Below, piece by piece: positions 1 through 9,260 of a stretch of 64,000 nucleotides of DNA. Both the position numbers and the translations under genes were made by a program. The DNA is taken from contig NZ_CP114779.1 in NCBI RefSeq assembly GCF_027359375.1, positions 1,116,001 to 1,180,000 of the forward strand, written 5' to 3'. How positions within the stretch are numbered: the stretch's first letter is position 1; every line of letters begins with the position of its first letter. The stretch comes from Prochlorococcus marinus str. MIT 0919. Lineage in GTDB: Bacteria > Cyanobacteriota > Cyanobacteriia > PCC-6307 > Cyanobiaceae. A model generated the notes under the pieces. The model saw only the letters and a list, made by a program, of their open reading frames with translations. It did not search any database and was not told the origin of the DNA.

Positions 1-705
1 GAAAAATCAAAATGCGAGGTTGTGACAGTAGCTATAAGAAGAGTTCAATCATCAGAAAGTGGCCATGAAGGCCTCATGGAAGCTATAGATTGGCAAAGGT
101 TTTGGATGCTACCTAATACTGCTGGTTGTACAAATGCCGAAGATGCAATAAGAGTTGCAAGATTAGGCAGAGAACTAGCGAAACTATCTGGTCAAGAAGA
201 TAATAATTTCATTAAGCTAGAAGTCATTCCTGATAAAAAATATCTATTGCCTGATCCATTTGGAACTCTTGAAGCCGCAGAACAACTTATTAAAGAAGGC
301 TTTGAAGTTCTTCCTTATATAAATTCTGACCCTTTATTAGCAAAAAGGCTCGAAGAAATTGGTTGTGCGACAGTAATGCCTCTAGGCTCAGCAATTGGTT
401 CTGCTCAAGGAATTCGCAATACAAGCAATATTCAGATAATTATTGAAAACGCAAAAATTCCCGTCATCGTCGATGCAGGAATTGGGGTGCCAAGTCATGC
501 GGCCGAAGCCATGGAGATGGGCGCTGATGCTGTTCTGATAAACAGTGCAATTGCTTTGGCTCAAAATGCACCTTTAATGGCAGAAGCTATGTATAAAGGC
601 GTAGAAGCAGGCAGACAAGCGTTTCTTGCCGGTCGACTAGAAGAGAAAGAAATCGCCTCAGCAAGCTCACCAAAAATTGGAATTATTTCAAATCAAGATT
701 CTTAA
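1..705 (+). CDS. thiG: Thiazole synthase ThiG, 5'-truncated by the window edge
   Basis: ThiG makes the thiazole phosphate half of thiamine from deoxyxylulose 5-phosphate, dehydroglycine and ThiS thiocarboxylate in the cytoplasm. The frame is open from base 1, so the GTG at 22 is internal and the true start lies upstream of the window. About 234 residues are visible, beginning just before the VTVAIRRVQ segment. The family-typical segments [22 protein letters not shown] (the region holding the Schiff-base lysine), [20 protein letters not shown] and VDAGIGVPS are all present, as is the phosphate-binding region near [10 protein letters not shown]. The C-terminus ends normally. The identification is firm; only the N-terminus is missing. 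Confidence 0.95.
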   Translation, partial: EKSKCEVVTVAIRRVQSSESGHEGLMEAIDWQRFWMLPNTAGCTNAEDAIRVARLGRELAKLSGQEDNNFIKLEVIPDKKYLLPDPFGTLEAAEQLIKEGFEVLPYINSDPLLAKRLEEIGCATVMPLGSAIGSAQGIRNTSNIQIIIENAKIPVIVDAGIGVPSHAAEAMEMGADAVLINSAIALAQNAPLMAEAMYKGVEAGRQAFLAGRLEEKEIASASSPKIGIISNQDS

Positions 706-781
706 ATTGCGTAAAGCTACGTAACAGAATCCCTAAGAACCCTGATTAAGTCCATAAGGTCCGCCGAGAGGTTTTTAGAAA

Positions 782-949
782 ATGACAGTTACTGAAGAAA
801 GTGGTGGTCGCCTGAATGCATTTGCAAAAGAACCACAAATTGAAGTAATTAACCCAAAAACTAGTTACAACAATCGCTTTCAACCATTGATACTTGTTGG
901 AAGCATACTTTTGATTGGTATTATTGGATTTTATTTGATCATTAAGTGA
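782..949 (+). CDS. Psb34-like small single-helix membrane protein
   Basis: This is a 55-codon gene with a GAGAGG ribosome binding site a few bases before the ATG. The soluble N-terminus has a NAFAKEP motif like the segment that precedes the helix in high-light-inducible proteins. Residues about 34-54 form one hydrophobic helix ending in Lys. This layout resembles the cyanobacterial Psb34 (ssl1498) family, which binds photosystem II assembly intermediates in the thylakoid. It lacks the chlorophyll-binding ExxNGR motif of true Hlips. It sits alone between thiG and sqdB. The assignment rests on the motif and topology, so the family name is tentative, but that it is a gene is likely. Confidence 0.65.
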   Translation: MTVTEESGGRLNAFAKEPQIEVINPKTSYNNRFQPLILVGSILLIGIIGFYLIIK

Positions 950-1009
950 AACCCTTGTAGTAGCTTTCTATTATCGGTTTTATTTTGATCTTTCCTTCGG
1001 GAGTTTTGG

Positions 1010-2197
1010 GTGAAAGTATTTGTTCTTGGTGGTGACGGCTTCTGTGGTTGGCCTTGTTCTGTGAACTTGGCTGATCATGGTCATGATGTTCTAATCATTG
1101 ACAATCTCAGCCGACGCAAAATAGATGTTGATCTAGAAGTGGAGTCTTTAACTCCAATTGCATCTATAGGAGAACGTTTAAAAGCGTGGGAAGAAGTCGG
1201 GGGTAAACCTATGCGGTTTATCAACCTTGATGTTTCTCGCGAATATCAACGTTTACTTGATTTATTAATCGAGGAAAAACCAGATGCAATAGTTCATTTT
1301 GCCGAACAACGAGCTGCACCATATTCAATGAAAAGTAGCTCCACAAAGAGATATACCGTAGATAACAATGTAAACGGGACTCATAACCTCTTAGCAGCGA
1401 TCGTGGAATCAAAGATGGATCCCCATGTGGTTCATTTAGGAACCATGGGTGTATATGGCTATGGATCTCATAGAGGTGCAACTATTCCGGAAGGTTATTT
1501 AAAAGTTGAAGTGCCCCAACCTGATGGAACAAGATTTGAAGAAGAAATACTCCACCCCGCTAGTCCTGGAAGCGTTTATCACATGACCAAAACGCTTGAT
1601 CAATTGTTATTTCTTTACTACAACAAAAATGACTTAATTAAAATTACTGACTTACATCAAGGCATTGTTTGGGGTACCAATACAGAAGCAACTCTCAAAG
1701 ATCCTCGTCTAACTAATAGATTCGATTATGACGGAGATTATGGAACAGTATTAAATAGATTTTTAATGCAAGCAGCGATCAATTACCCACTCACTGTGCA
1801 CGGAACTGGAGGACAAACAAGAGCGTTTATTCATATAAGAGACTCTGTAAAATGCGTACAACTTGCTTTGGAAAATCCTCCTGATAAAGGGGAGAGGGTC
1901 AAGATATTTAATCAAATGACTGAAAGTCATCAAATAGGAGATCTTGCTAAAAAAGTTGCATCTTTAACTGGTGCAGAAATTAATTACCTTCCAAACCCCC
2001 GTAATGAAGCAGTCGAAAATGATCTGATTGTTGATAATCGTTGTTTTATAGAGCTAGGATTAAAACCTACAACTCTTGATGACGGTTTATTAACTGAAGT
2101 AGTTGATGTTGCACGAAAATGGGCCAACCGATGTGATCAAAAACGTATACCATGCATATCTGCTTGGACACCAACCCAAGCAAAAGCTATTAAATAG
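1010..2197 (+). CDS. sqdB: UDP-sulfoquinovose synthase SqdB
   Basis: SqdB converts UDP-glucose and sulfite to UDP-sulfoquinovose, the head-group donor for the thylakoid sulfolipid SQDG. The 395-residue protein is an extended short-chain dehydrogenase/reductase. It opens with the NAD-binding VLGGDGFCGW loop (residues about 5-14), has a catalytic Thr in GTMGVYG near residue 144 and a YxxxK motif (YHMTK) near residue 189. The length is normal for the family. The start is GTG, placed directly before the Rossmann strand. sqdX follows 44 bases downstream on the same strand, giving the usual sulfolipid pair, which helps cells economise on phosphate in membranes. Confidence 0.96.
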   Translation: MKVFVLGGDGFCGWPCSVNLADHGHDVLIIDNLSRRKIDVDLEVESLTPIASIGERLKAWEEVGGKPMRFINLDVSREYQRLLDLLIEEKPDAIVHFAEQRAAPYSMKSSSTKRYTVDNNVNGTHNLLAAIVESKMDPHVVHLGTMGVYGYGSHRGATIPEGYLKVEVPQPDGTRFEEEILHPASPGSVYHMTKTLDQLLFLYYNKNDLIKITDLHQGIVWGTNTEATLKDPRLTNRFDYDGDYGTVLNRFLMQAAINYPLTVHGTGGQTRAFIHIRDSVKCVQLALENPPDKGERVKIFNQMTESHQIGDLAKKVASLTGAEINYLPNPRNEAVENDLIVDNRCFIELGLKPTTLDDGLLTEVVDVARKWANRCDQKRIPCISAWTPTQAKAIK

Positions 2198-2241
2198 TCC
2201 AAATTAAAGTTGAAACAATCAAGTTCTAACTCTTTTTTACA

Positions 2242-3390
2242 GTGAAGATTGCTTTTTTTACCGAAACTTTTCTTCCAAAAGTTGATGGAATAGTTACACG
2301 GCTTACAAAGACAGTAGAGCACCTCGTCAAAGCAGGAGACGAAGTAGTTGTTTTCTGCCCAGAAGGTTGTCCAGAAGAATATATGGGAGCAAAGGTGGTT
2401 GGAGTTCCAGCTATGCCCTTACCGCTTTACCCAGAACTAAAGCTTGGTCTTCCAGGTCCTGCAGTTTCAGAGGCTTTGGATACTCTAAAACCAGATTTAA
2501 TTCACGTTGTCAATCCTGCTGTCCTTGGCTTAGGAGGTATTTGGCTTGCTAAAACCAATGGGATACCTTTAGTAGCCAGCTATCACACACATCTTCCTAA
2601 ATATCTAGAACATTATGGAATGGGTATGCTTGAACCACTACTCTGGGAACTATTAAAAGCAGCTCATAATCAAGCAGTTCTAAACCTTTGCACATCAACT
2701 GCCATGGTCAAAGAACTAAGTGAAAAGGGTATTCAAAATACCGCTTTATGGCAAAGAGGAGTAGATACAGAAATTTTCAAGCCAGAATTACGCAGTGAAA
2801 CAATGCGTAAAAGACTATTAGGAAAATATAGCGATGAAGGAGCCCTTCTTATTTACGTTGGACGACTATCTGCAGAAAAACAAATTGAGCGTATTAAACC
2901 TGTTTTAGAAGCTTTACCTGAAACAAGACTTGCATTAGTTGGTGATGGTCCTTATCGTCCCCAACTAGAAAAAATCTTTCAAAATACTTCAACTACATTC
3001 GTTGGGTATCTAGCAGGTGAGGAATTAGCTAGTGCTTATGCATCTGGAGATGCATTTTTATTTCCTTCAAGCACAGAAACTTTAGGATTAGTTTTACTAG
3101 AAGCAATGGCCGCAGGCTGTCCAGTCGTAGGGGCTAATAAAGGAGGTATTCCAGATATTATTAATAACTGCAAAAACGGATGCCTTTATGACCCTGATGG
3201 AGAAAATGATGGTTCAACGAGTCTAATCCATGCAACTCAACAACTCTTAGGTAATGCACTTGAAAGAAAGGCTATGAGAAATGCTGCTCGGTTAGAAGCA
3301 GAAAAATGGGGATGGAATAGTGCTACTGAACAATTAAAAACCTTTTATCGCGAAATTCTTGAAAAAGAAGCAAACAAGATAGCTGCTTAA
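2242..3390 (+). CDS. sqdX: Sulfoquinovosyltransferase SqdX
   Basis: SqdX transfers sulfoquinovose from UDP-sulfoquinovose to diacylglycerol, completing SQDG synthesis at the membrane. The 382-residue protein is a GT4-type (GT-B fold) glycosyltransferase. It has an N-terminal TETFLPKVDGIVTR acceptor-side motif, a central YVGRLSAEKQIE donor-domain start and the ExxxxxxxE nucleotide-sugar motif in SSTETLGLVLLEAMAAGCP. It starts at GTG right before the first beta strand. It forms an operon with sqdB. Its stop codon lies in a palindrome shared with the stop of the convergent minus-strand gene. Confidence 0.94.
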   Translation: MKIAFFTETFLPKVDGIVTRLTKTVEHLVKAGDEVVVFCPEGCPEEYMGAKVVGVPAMPLPLYPELKLGLPGPAVSEALDTLKPDLIHVVNPAVLGLGGIWLAKTNGIPLVASYHTHLPKYLEHYGMGMLEPLLWELLKAAHNQAVLNLCTSTAMVKELSEKGIQNTALWQRGVDTEIFKPELRSETMRKRLLGKYSDEGALLIYVGRLSAEKQIERIKPVLEALPETRLALVGDGPYRPQLEKIFQNTSTTFVGYLAGEELASAYASGDAFLFPSSTETLGLVLLEAMAAGCPVVGANKGGIPDIINNCKNGCLYDPDGENDGSTSLIHATQQLLGNALERKAMRNAARLEAEKWGWNSATEQLKTFYREILEKEANKIAA

Positions 3391-3396
3391 GCAGCT
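3381..3396. repeat. 16-bp perfect palindrome over two convergent stop codons
   Basis: AGCTGCTTAAGCAGCT is its own reverse complement. The central TTAA holds the stop codons of sqdX (plus) and of the small gene on the minus strand, and both proteins end in Ala-Ala. In RNA it would fold as a 6-bp stem with a TTAA tetraloop on either strand. No U-tract follows, so it is not a classical intrinsic terminator. Confidence 0.6.
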
Positions 3397-3647
3397 TGTG
3401 GGGGTGGTGTAGGAGAGCCAGTTGGTTGAAACGGTAAAACCAACGTCGCCCAAGTGTTTGGCCTCTCAGGACGTTGTTTCCTAGGCTGACGTACTCCAAA
3501 AGGCACTCTTACGACGTTTGTGCCATCAACTTCCAAAGAGATGCCTTGGCTAAGAGTATTCTCCAAACTTCCTTCATGAAAAGGCAAGCACAACTCATCT
3601 TTTCTCAGTGCTTTGACTGATGTCTTAGTAGAACTGTCTTTCATCAT
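3387..3647 (-). CDS. Conserved small protein of unknown function, proline-rich end
   Basis: This 86-residue open frame is convergent with sqdX and overlaps it by 4 bases. I do not recognise a domain. It is mostly polar and charged, with a stretch VDGTNVVRVPFGVRQPRKQRPERP that looks like a short beta segment followed by a basic, proline-rich tail ending in PPPQAA. There is no membrane segment or signal peptide. The upstream 137-base gap to gcvP leaves room for its own promoter. Gene status rests on the intact frame in an otherwise tightly packed region. Confidence 0.6.
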   Translation of the reverse strand: MMKDSSTKTSVKALRKDELCLPFHEGSLENTLSQGISLEVDGTNVVRVPFGVRQPRKQRPERPNTWATLVLPFQPTGSPTPPPQAA

Positions 3648-3784
3648 GCTGTCCCCAAGCGATGTGAAAATACTGCATAAAGAAAATTAAAGAATTTACG
3701 CATGCAGGAAATTAAAACCAATAAAATTGGCATTCGCTGAAAATTTAACTATTAAATCGGATATAGACCAGTAGCAAAGACAAA

Positions 3785-6688
3785 TTAATTTTCTACAAAG
3801 TCTTCCATAGGACTGCAACTACATATCAAATTCCTATCCCCAAAAGCATTATCAATTCTAGAAACAGCAGGCCAGAACTTGTTTTGAGCCTGACCTTCTA
3901 AAGGAAAAGCAGCTTGTTTTCTCGAATAAGGCCTATCCCACTGCTCGGAAGTCACTGTTTCTAAAGTATGTGGTGAAAGTCGCAAAACATTATTGTTCCT
4001 GTCACTTTTTCCTAATTCAATAGCCTCTATCTCATATCGAATTGCAATCATTGCATCGCAAAAACGATTCAACTCACTAAAACTTTCACTTTCAGTAGGT
4101 TCAACCATCAATGTACCTGCGACAGGCCAACTTACAGTTGGTGCATGAAATCCATAATCCATCAATCTCTTAGCTATATCATCTACTTCTATCCCTGTTT
4201 TATTTTTAATAGGTCTTAAATCTAGAATGCATTCATGGGCAACATTGCCATTAGGACCTCTAAATAAAATTGGATAATAAGCTTCCAAGCGCTTTGCAAG
4301 ATAATTAGCAGAAAGAATCGCTATCGAACTTGCTTTTTGCAAACCTTTTAAGCCCATCATCCTGATATACATCCAACTAATAGGCAAAATGCCTGCACTA
4401 CCAAATGGAGCCGCAGAGATTGCACCAATAGCAGTATTTCTTTCACAATCAACAAAAGGATGTCCTGGTAAAAAGGGAATCAAATGTTCTGCAACTGCAA
4501 TTGGTCCCACACCAGGCCCTCCTCCTCCATGTGGAATACAAAAAGTTTTATGTAGGTTTAAATGACAGACATCTGCTCCATATTCGCCAGGTTTGCAAAG
4601 ACCAACCTGAGCATTGAGATTGGCACCATCTAAATAAACTTGTCCACCATATTTATGGACTAAATTACATATCTCGCGAATTTTAGGCTCAAAAACTCCA
4701 TGAGTAGATGGATAAGTAACCATCAAAACTGCCAATTCTGATGAATAATGTATAACCTTCTCTTGAAGATCTTCCAAATCTATATTCCCCTGTTGATCAC
4801 ATGCAACTGGAACAACCTTATAACCAGACATAACTGCACTAGCAGGATTTGTGCCATGTGCACTTGTAGGTATTAAACAGATTTCCCTGCTTTCTTGACC
4901 TCTAGATTTATGCCAAGCACGAATGACAAGTAAACCAGCATACTCGCCTTGAGAACCAGCATTGGGTTGCAAAGATGCTCCTTTAAATCCAGTAAGATAT
5001 GAGATCCAATTTTGTAAATCTTTAATCAATTGTGAATACCCACGAGATTGATCAGTAGGGGCAAGTGGATGAATTGAAGAAAACTCTTTCCAACTAATAG
5101 GTATCAACTCTGAGGAAGCATTTAATTTCATTGTGCAACTACCTAGAGGTATCATTCCATGAACAAGTGAAAAATCTTTACCTGCTAATTTATGCATATA
5201 ACGCATCAATTCTGTTTCTGATCTATATTCTTGAAAAACACTTTGATTTAACCAAGAATTAGATCTTAATGGAATACCAGATAATATCTTTTTAAAAGAT
5301 AAGTCATTTATATTTATAGAATTATTAAATACTTTTCCTTTGGCTTTTGCAAAAATCTCACAAAGGTTTTTGACTTCAGATTCATTACTTAATTCATCTA
5401 TACAAAATGCAAAACCAGTGGAATTTTCGATTGAAGACCCTAAAGGTAATATCCTAAGATTAAATCCACTTAAAGCTGCTAATTGATGCACTTGAGACGA
5501 TTCTGGGCATGTAATTTCAATTGTGTCGAAACGAATCTTTTCCTTAACTGAATAACCAAGCTCCTTTAAATGAATTTCAATGAAATGACGTAATTTCAGA
5601 ATTCTTTTAGCTATTGCTTCCAAGCCATCTGGGCCATGATACACAGCATAGAAAGATGAAATTACAGCAAGCAAAACTTGTGCAGTGCAAATATTACTCG
5701 TCGCCTTATCTCTTCGAATATGTTGCTCTCTAGTTTGTAATGCCAACCGTAAAGCCAATTGACCATTCTTATCAACAGATTGACCAACGAGACGTCCTGG
5801 GATTTGTCGCTTAAAACTATCTTTAGTTGCAAAAAAAGCTGCGTGAGGCCCACCAAAACCCATAGGAACTCCGAATCTTTGAGCACTACCTATGGCAATA
5901 TCCGCACCCAAATCACCTACTGGCGCTAATAAAACTTGAGCCAAAGGATCTATCGCAACGACAACCAATGCTCCAACTTTATGTGCTTTTTCTATAAATA
6001 AAGTCGGATCCCATAGACCTCCATCAGAGCCTGGTAATTGAATTAATACGCCAAAAACATCTTCATCTGGTTCAGCATCAATAGGATTTATTTCTTCTAA
6101 AATAATGTTTAAAGGTTCAGCTCTAGTTTGCAAAACTGCCAGTGTCTGTGGAAGCAAAGCCTGGTCTACCAGAAACTTGCGAGACTTGATGCCTTTTTGT
6201 GCTGAAAAGGCAAGGTTCATTGCTTCTGCTGCTGCTGTTGCTTCATCCAACAAAGAAGCATTAGAGACAGGCAATCCAGTTAATTCACTAACTAACGTTT
6301 GAAAATTAAATAATGCTTCTAATCTGCCTTGAGCTATTTCTGCTTGATAAGGGGTATAAGATGTGTACCAGGAAGGGTTTTCAAGGATATTGCGTTTTAT
6401 TGAAGCTGGCATTATTGTGCCGTAGTAACCAAGCCCTATCAAAGAACGATTAACAATATTTAAGCGTGCAATTTGATTTAATTCTTCAAGAGCTTCTAAT
6501 TCACTTAGCCCTTTAGGTAGTGAATTAGAAGTTTGACTTATATCAAGAATTTGAGAAGGAATAACATCAACAATGAAATCATTTAAATCTTGATATCCCA
6601 AAGATTCCAACATTCGCATCTGATCAGCATGATCTATACCTATATGACGATCAAAAAAGTTTTCAAAGTTACTATGCATTCCATTCAT
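3785..6688 (-). CDS. gcvP: Glycine dehydrogenase (P-protein) GcvP
   Basis: GcvP is the PLP-dependent decarboxylase of the glycine cleavage system. It releases CO2 from glycine and passes the aminomethyl group to lipoyl-GcvH; in cyanobacteria this serves photorespiratory glycine and one-carbon supply. At 967 residues it is the fused single-chain form, with the N-terminal (alpha-like) and C-terminal (beta-like) halves both present. The PLP lysine lies in [18 protein letters not shown] near residue 710. Other landmarks are [12 protein letters not shown] and [13 protein letters not shown]. It is the last gene of a minus-strand run behind gcvH, 43 bases apart. Met4 is an alternative start. Confidence 0.97.
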   Translation of the reverse strand: MNGMHSNFENFFDRHIGIDHADQMRMLESLGYQDLNDFIVDVIPSQILDISQTSNSLPKGLSELEALEELNQIARLNIVNRSLIGLGYYGTIMPASIKRNILENPSWYTSYTPYQAEIAQGRLEALFNFQTLVSELTGLPVSNASLLDEATAAAEAMNLAFSAQKGIKSRKFLVDQALLPQTLAVLQTRAEPLNIILEEINPIDAEPDEDVFGVLIQLPGSDGGLWDPTLFIEKAHKVGALVVVAIDPLAQVLLAPVGDLGADIAIGSAQRFGVPMGFGGPHAAFFATKDSFKRQIPGRLVGQSVDKNGQLALRLALQTREQHIRRDKATSNICTAQVLLAVISSFYAVYHGPDGLEAIAKRILKLRHFIEIHLKELGYSVKEKIRFDTIEITCPESSQVHQLAALSGFNLRILPLGSSIENSTGFAFCIDELSNESEVKNLCEIFAKAKGKVFNNSININDLSFKKILSGIPLRSNSWLNQSVFQEYRSETELMRYMHKLAGKDFSLVHGMIPLGSCTMKLNASSELIPISWKEFSSIHPLAPTDQSRGYSQLIKDLQNWISYLTGFKGASLQPNAGSQGEYAGLLVIRAWHKSRGQESREICLIPTSAHGTNPASAVMSGYKVVPVACDQQGNIDLEDLQEKVIHYSSELAVLMVTYPSTHGVFEPKIREICNLVHKYGGQVYLDGANLNAQVGLCKPGEYGADVCHLNLHKTFCIPHGGGGPGVGPIAVAEHLIPFLPGHPFVDCERNTAIGAISAAPFGSAGILPISWMYIRMMGLKGLQKASSIAILSANYLAKRLEAYYPILFRGPNGNVAHECILDLRPIKNKTGIEVDDIAKRLMDYGFHAPTVSWPVAGTLMVEPTESESFSELNRFCDAMIAIRYEIEAIELGKSDRNNNVLRLSPHTLETVTSEQWDRPYSRKQAAFPLEGQAQNKFWPAVSRIDNAFGDRNLICSCSPMEDFVEN

Positions 6689-6731
6689 CAGTGTTAATTA
6701 GTCAAGAATAGAATCAAGGTCATTGAATTCT

Positions 6732-7127
6732 TTAGTTAGCTGAAACTTTAGAAGCATAAGAAGCAGACTCAAGCAATTGATTCAATTCTGATGAATCTTC
6801 TATGCGAATTTGCAGCAACCATCCCTCACCATGAGGATCATTCTGAATTCTCTCAGGTTCAGAGAGAACTGATTCATTGACTTTAACAACTTCACCAGTT
6901 AATGGAGAATACATTTCTTCAACAGCTTTCACAGACTCAATTGATCCAAAGCTTTCCCCTCTTTTCAAGGTTGATCCAACATCTGGAAGGTCAACAAAAA
7001 CAATGTCACCTAGTTGGTCAACAGCAAAAGCACTGATACCAATCTTAGCCAAATCGCCTTCGGGAAAAGCGTATTCATGACTATCAGCAAAAAGAAACTG
7101 ATTAGGAAAGTTAAATTCCATGAGCAA
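6732..7127 (-). CDS. gcvH: Glycine cleavage H-protein GcvH
   Basis: GcvH is the lipoylated shuttle that carries the aminomethyl group between GcvP, GcvT and the dihydrolipoyl dehydrogenase. The 131-residue protein has the normal family length. The lipoyl lysine is the Lys in GSIESVKAVEEMYSP near residue 72. Other landmarks are DIVFVDLPDVG and a C-terminal GWLLQIRIED. Met3 could also be the start. It lies 14 bases downstream of the PLP enzyme gene and 43 bases upstream of gcvP, which suggests co-transcription. Confidence 0.96.
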   Translation of the reverse strand: MLMEFNFPNQFLFADSHEYAFPEGDLAKIGISAFAVDQLGDIVFVDLPDVGSTLKRGESFGSIESVKAVEEMYSPLTGEVVKVNESVLSEPERIQNDPHGEGWLLQIRIEDSSELNQLLESASYASKVSAN

Positions 7128-7141
7128 TGATCGAGGAACAA

Positions 7142-8443
7142 TTAAATCTTCTGACTTAAATCTATAAAACCTGTTTGATGTAATGCAACAAGTGCTCGAA
7201 TAATGGCAATTTTGACATGTGAACGATGTGTACCACCTTGTACAAAAAGATTATATGGGGGCTTTAATGGAGCATCTGCTGAGAACTCACTAGTACTGCC
7301 ATCAATAAATGTCCCTCCTGCCATTATTAATTCCATTTCATACCCAGGAGTAGAAGAAGGAATGGGGTTTAAAAAAGAGCCGACAGGTGAAGAATTTTGA
7401 AATGCTCTACAAATCACTTTTAAGATTTCAGAATCACCTATTTGAACTCCTTGAATCAAATCAGAGCGATGCATGCCAGGTAATGGTTTCACTTCAAAAC
7501 CAAGATAATTGAAAACTCCAGCAATCAATTCAGCCCCAATCAAAGATTCAGAAACCATTTGAGGAGCTAAAAATAAACCCTGCAAAACTATTCGATTCAA
7601 ATCAAACCCTGAGCCGCCTTGGCTTCCTATACCAGGAGCAGTAAGTCGACAACAAGATTTTTCTACTAAATCTTTTCGCCCAGCAATATATCCTCCAGAG
7701 GGGACTATTGTTCCACCAGGATTTTTGATTAATGAACCTGCTATTAAATCTGCTCCAACATCTGTTGGCTCCAATGGTTCAACAAATTCTCCATAGCAAT
7801 TATCAACAAAACAAATACAATCTGGTTGTTTCGCATGAATCAAATTACATATATCTTTAATAGAGTTAATAGATAAAGATGGTCGCCAAGAATATCCACA
7901 ACTTCTCTGGATAAAGATCATATCTATCGAAGTGTCCAAAGCTTTATCTAACAAAGGTAAATTGATTTCCCCATTATCAAAAATATTTAATTGGTCATAC
8001 TTAATACCAAATTCAAGAAGCGAGCCTTTACCTGAACCTCTTAATCCAATTACCTCTTCAAGAGTGTCATACGGTTTACCTGTAATAGATAATAAAGAAT
8101 CACTTGGTCTCAAAACACCAAATAATGCGCATGTTATTGCATGAGTTCCGCTAACAAATTGCATTCTGACAGCTGCCTTTTCACAACCAAAAATATTTGC
8201 ATAGACTCTGTCAATTAACTCACGACCTAGATCATTATGGGCATAACCAGTTAAAGAAGAGAAATGATGTGCACCTAAACCTTCTTTAGAAAAAGAATTT
8301 AAAACTTTTTCAAGATTTATTAATACATCTTTCGTCCTCTTCTCACAAATATCATCAAATTTTAGTTCTACTGAGCAAACAATTTTTGAAGCCAATGCCT
8401 TGACGAAATCTTCACTATCAGTGTTCTTATTGAATCTTGTCAA
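7142..8443 (-). CDS. PLP-dependent enzyme, methionine gamma-lyase / aluminium-resistance family
   Basis: This 433-residue protein belongs to the Met_gamma_lyase family of fold-type I PLP enzymes, historically called aluminium-resistance proteins and related to cystathionine lyases. Supporting segments are GYAHNDLGRELIDRVYA, QFVSGTHAI (cofactor phosphate region), FVDNCYGEFVE (Asp for the PLP ring) and GSLIKNPGGTIVPSGGYIAG with the PLP lysine. Substrate specificity is not settled for cyanobacterial members; a sulfur amino acid such as methionine or cystathionine is the family expectation. It sits 14 bases before gcvH and 18 bases after the upstream unknown gene, so it probably shares their transcript. 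Confidence 0.85.
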   Translation of the reverse strand: MTRFNKNTDSEDFVKALASKIVCSVELKFDDICEKRTKDVLINLEKVLNSFSKEGLGAHHFSSLTGYAHNDLGRELIDRVYANIFGCEKAAVRMQFVSGTHAITCALFGVLRPSDSLLSITGKPYDTLEEVIGLRGSGKGSLLEFGIKYDQLNIFDNGEINLPLLDKALDTSIDMIFIQRSCGYSWRPSLSINSIKDICNLIHAKQPDCICFVDNCYGEFVEPLEPTDVGADLIAGSLIKNPGGTIVPSGGYIAGRKDLVEKSCCRLTAPGIGSQGGSGFDLNRIVLQGLFLAPQMVSESLIGAELIAGVFNYLGFEVKPLPGMHRSDLIQGVQIGDSEILKVICRAFQNSSPVGSFLNPIPSSTPGYEMELIMAGGTFIDGSTSEFSADAPLKPPYNLFVQGGTHRSHVKIAIIRALVALHQTGFIDLSQKI

Positions 8444-8461
8444 AATTAAATTCTATTGAAT

Positions 8462-9178
8462 TCAAGCCTGTTCCAATTCTCTCAAAAAATCTGCCCTAAT
8501 TCTTAAATCTTCCAAAAATGCATCAGCCCCTTGCAAATCAGAATTACTTATCTTTTGATGAGTCGCATATAAATCCAACAATTCTCCATCTAACTCTTCT
8601 GCTGTGTAATCTCTTAATCCTGCCATAACAGCTGCAAACCTTTCTCTTCTATTTGTTTTCTGAACTGGATATGCTTCCATTACTTTCTGACGGCATTGTC
8701 TCCATGGTCTTTTATTACAAAGATAATCAGCCAAAGCAGCACTTAGCATAACCGCTTCATTTTCTTCGATGAACCAATCAAAAGAAGAAGGTAAAGGAGT
8801 TAAGCCTACAAATATTTCAAATAAATCCCCTGCAGATAGAGGCTGCTCATCATCACCAACTAATGGAAGAGAAGACTCTAAAAGTACTCGTAATAATTCA
8901 GGATGATCTTTCTCAAGATGATCTCTTATGGGATTAATTCCTTGATATAAAACATTATTGATCAAAGCAAAAGCAAGGAAAACTTCTGGGCCTGGTGAAA
9001 AAAGCTTCCCATTACGAAGGTTCGATATTTGAGAATTATGAATCCGTCCTAAATTCAAAGAATCAGCGAGTGCAGGCAAAACCTTGTGAGACCATCCGTT
9101 TCGCTCATGCCAAACATGAATAAGATGGGCCATGGCCCTTCTACCACTTGCAAGTCGATCGCGATAACTGTTGGTCAC
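8462..9178 (-). CDS. Conserved picocyanobacterial protein, possible HTH DNA-binding N-terminus
   Basis: I do not recognise this 238-residue protein as a named family. Residues about 36-60 (LADSLNLGRIHNSQISNLRNG) read like a helix-turn-helix of the XRE type, with a turn before a recognition-like helix and a following basic segment. The rest is helical and acidic (EENEAVML, ELDGELLDLYATH), with no membrane segment. It is the first gene of the minus-strand run leading into the PLP enzyme, gcvH and gcvP, and is divergent from desC across 82 bases. A regulatory role for either neighbour is inference only. Confidence 0.7.
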   Translation of the reverse strand: MTNSYRDRLASGRRAMAHLIHVWHERNGWSHKVLPALADSLNLGRIHNSQISNLRNGKLFSPGPEVFLAFALINNVLYQGINPIRDHLEKDHPELLRVLLESSLPLVGDDEQPLSAGDLFEIFVGLTPLPSSFDWFIEENEAVMLSAALADYLCNKRPWRQCRQKVMEAYPVQKTNRRERFAAVMAGLRDYTAEELDGELLDLYATHQKISNSDLQGADAFLEDLRIRADFLRELEQA

Positions 9179-9260
9179 TAAATCACTCGAAAGATTACAC
9201 CGAATTTGTGATATGGATGCTTATCAGTTAGTATAAGCTACCTTCAAACAGATCATAAAA
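9179..9260. promoter_or_regulatory. Divergent intergenic region between the HTH-like gene and desC
   Basis: These 82 bases separate two divergently transcribed genes and must hold at least part of both promoters. TATAAG at about 9234 is a possible -10 for desC, with TTGTGA about 20 bases upstream as a loosely spaced -35-like element. I see no clear inverted repeat for an operator. Confidence 0.35.
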
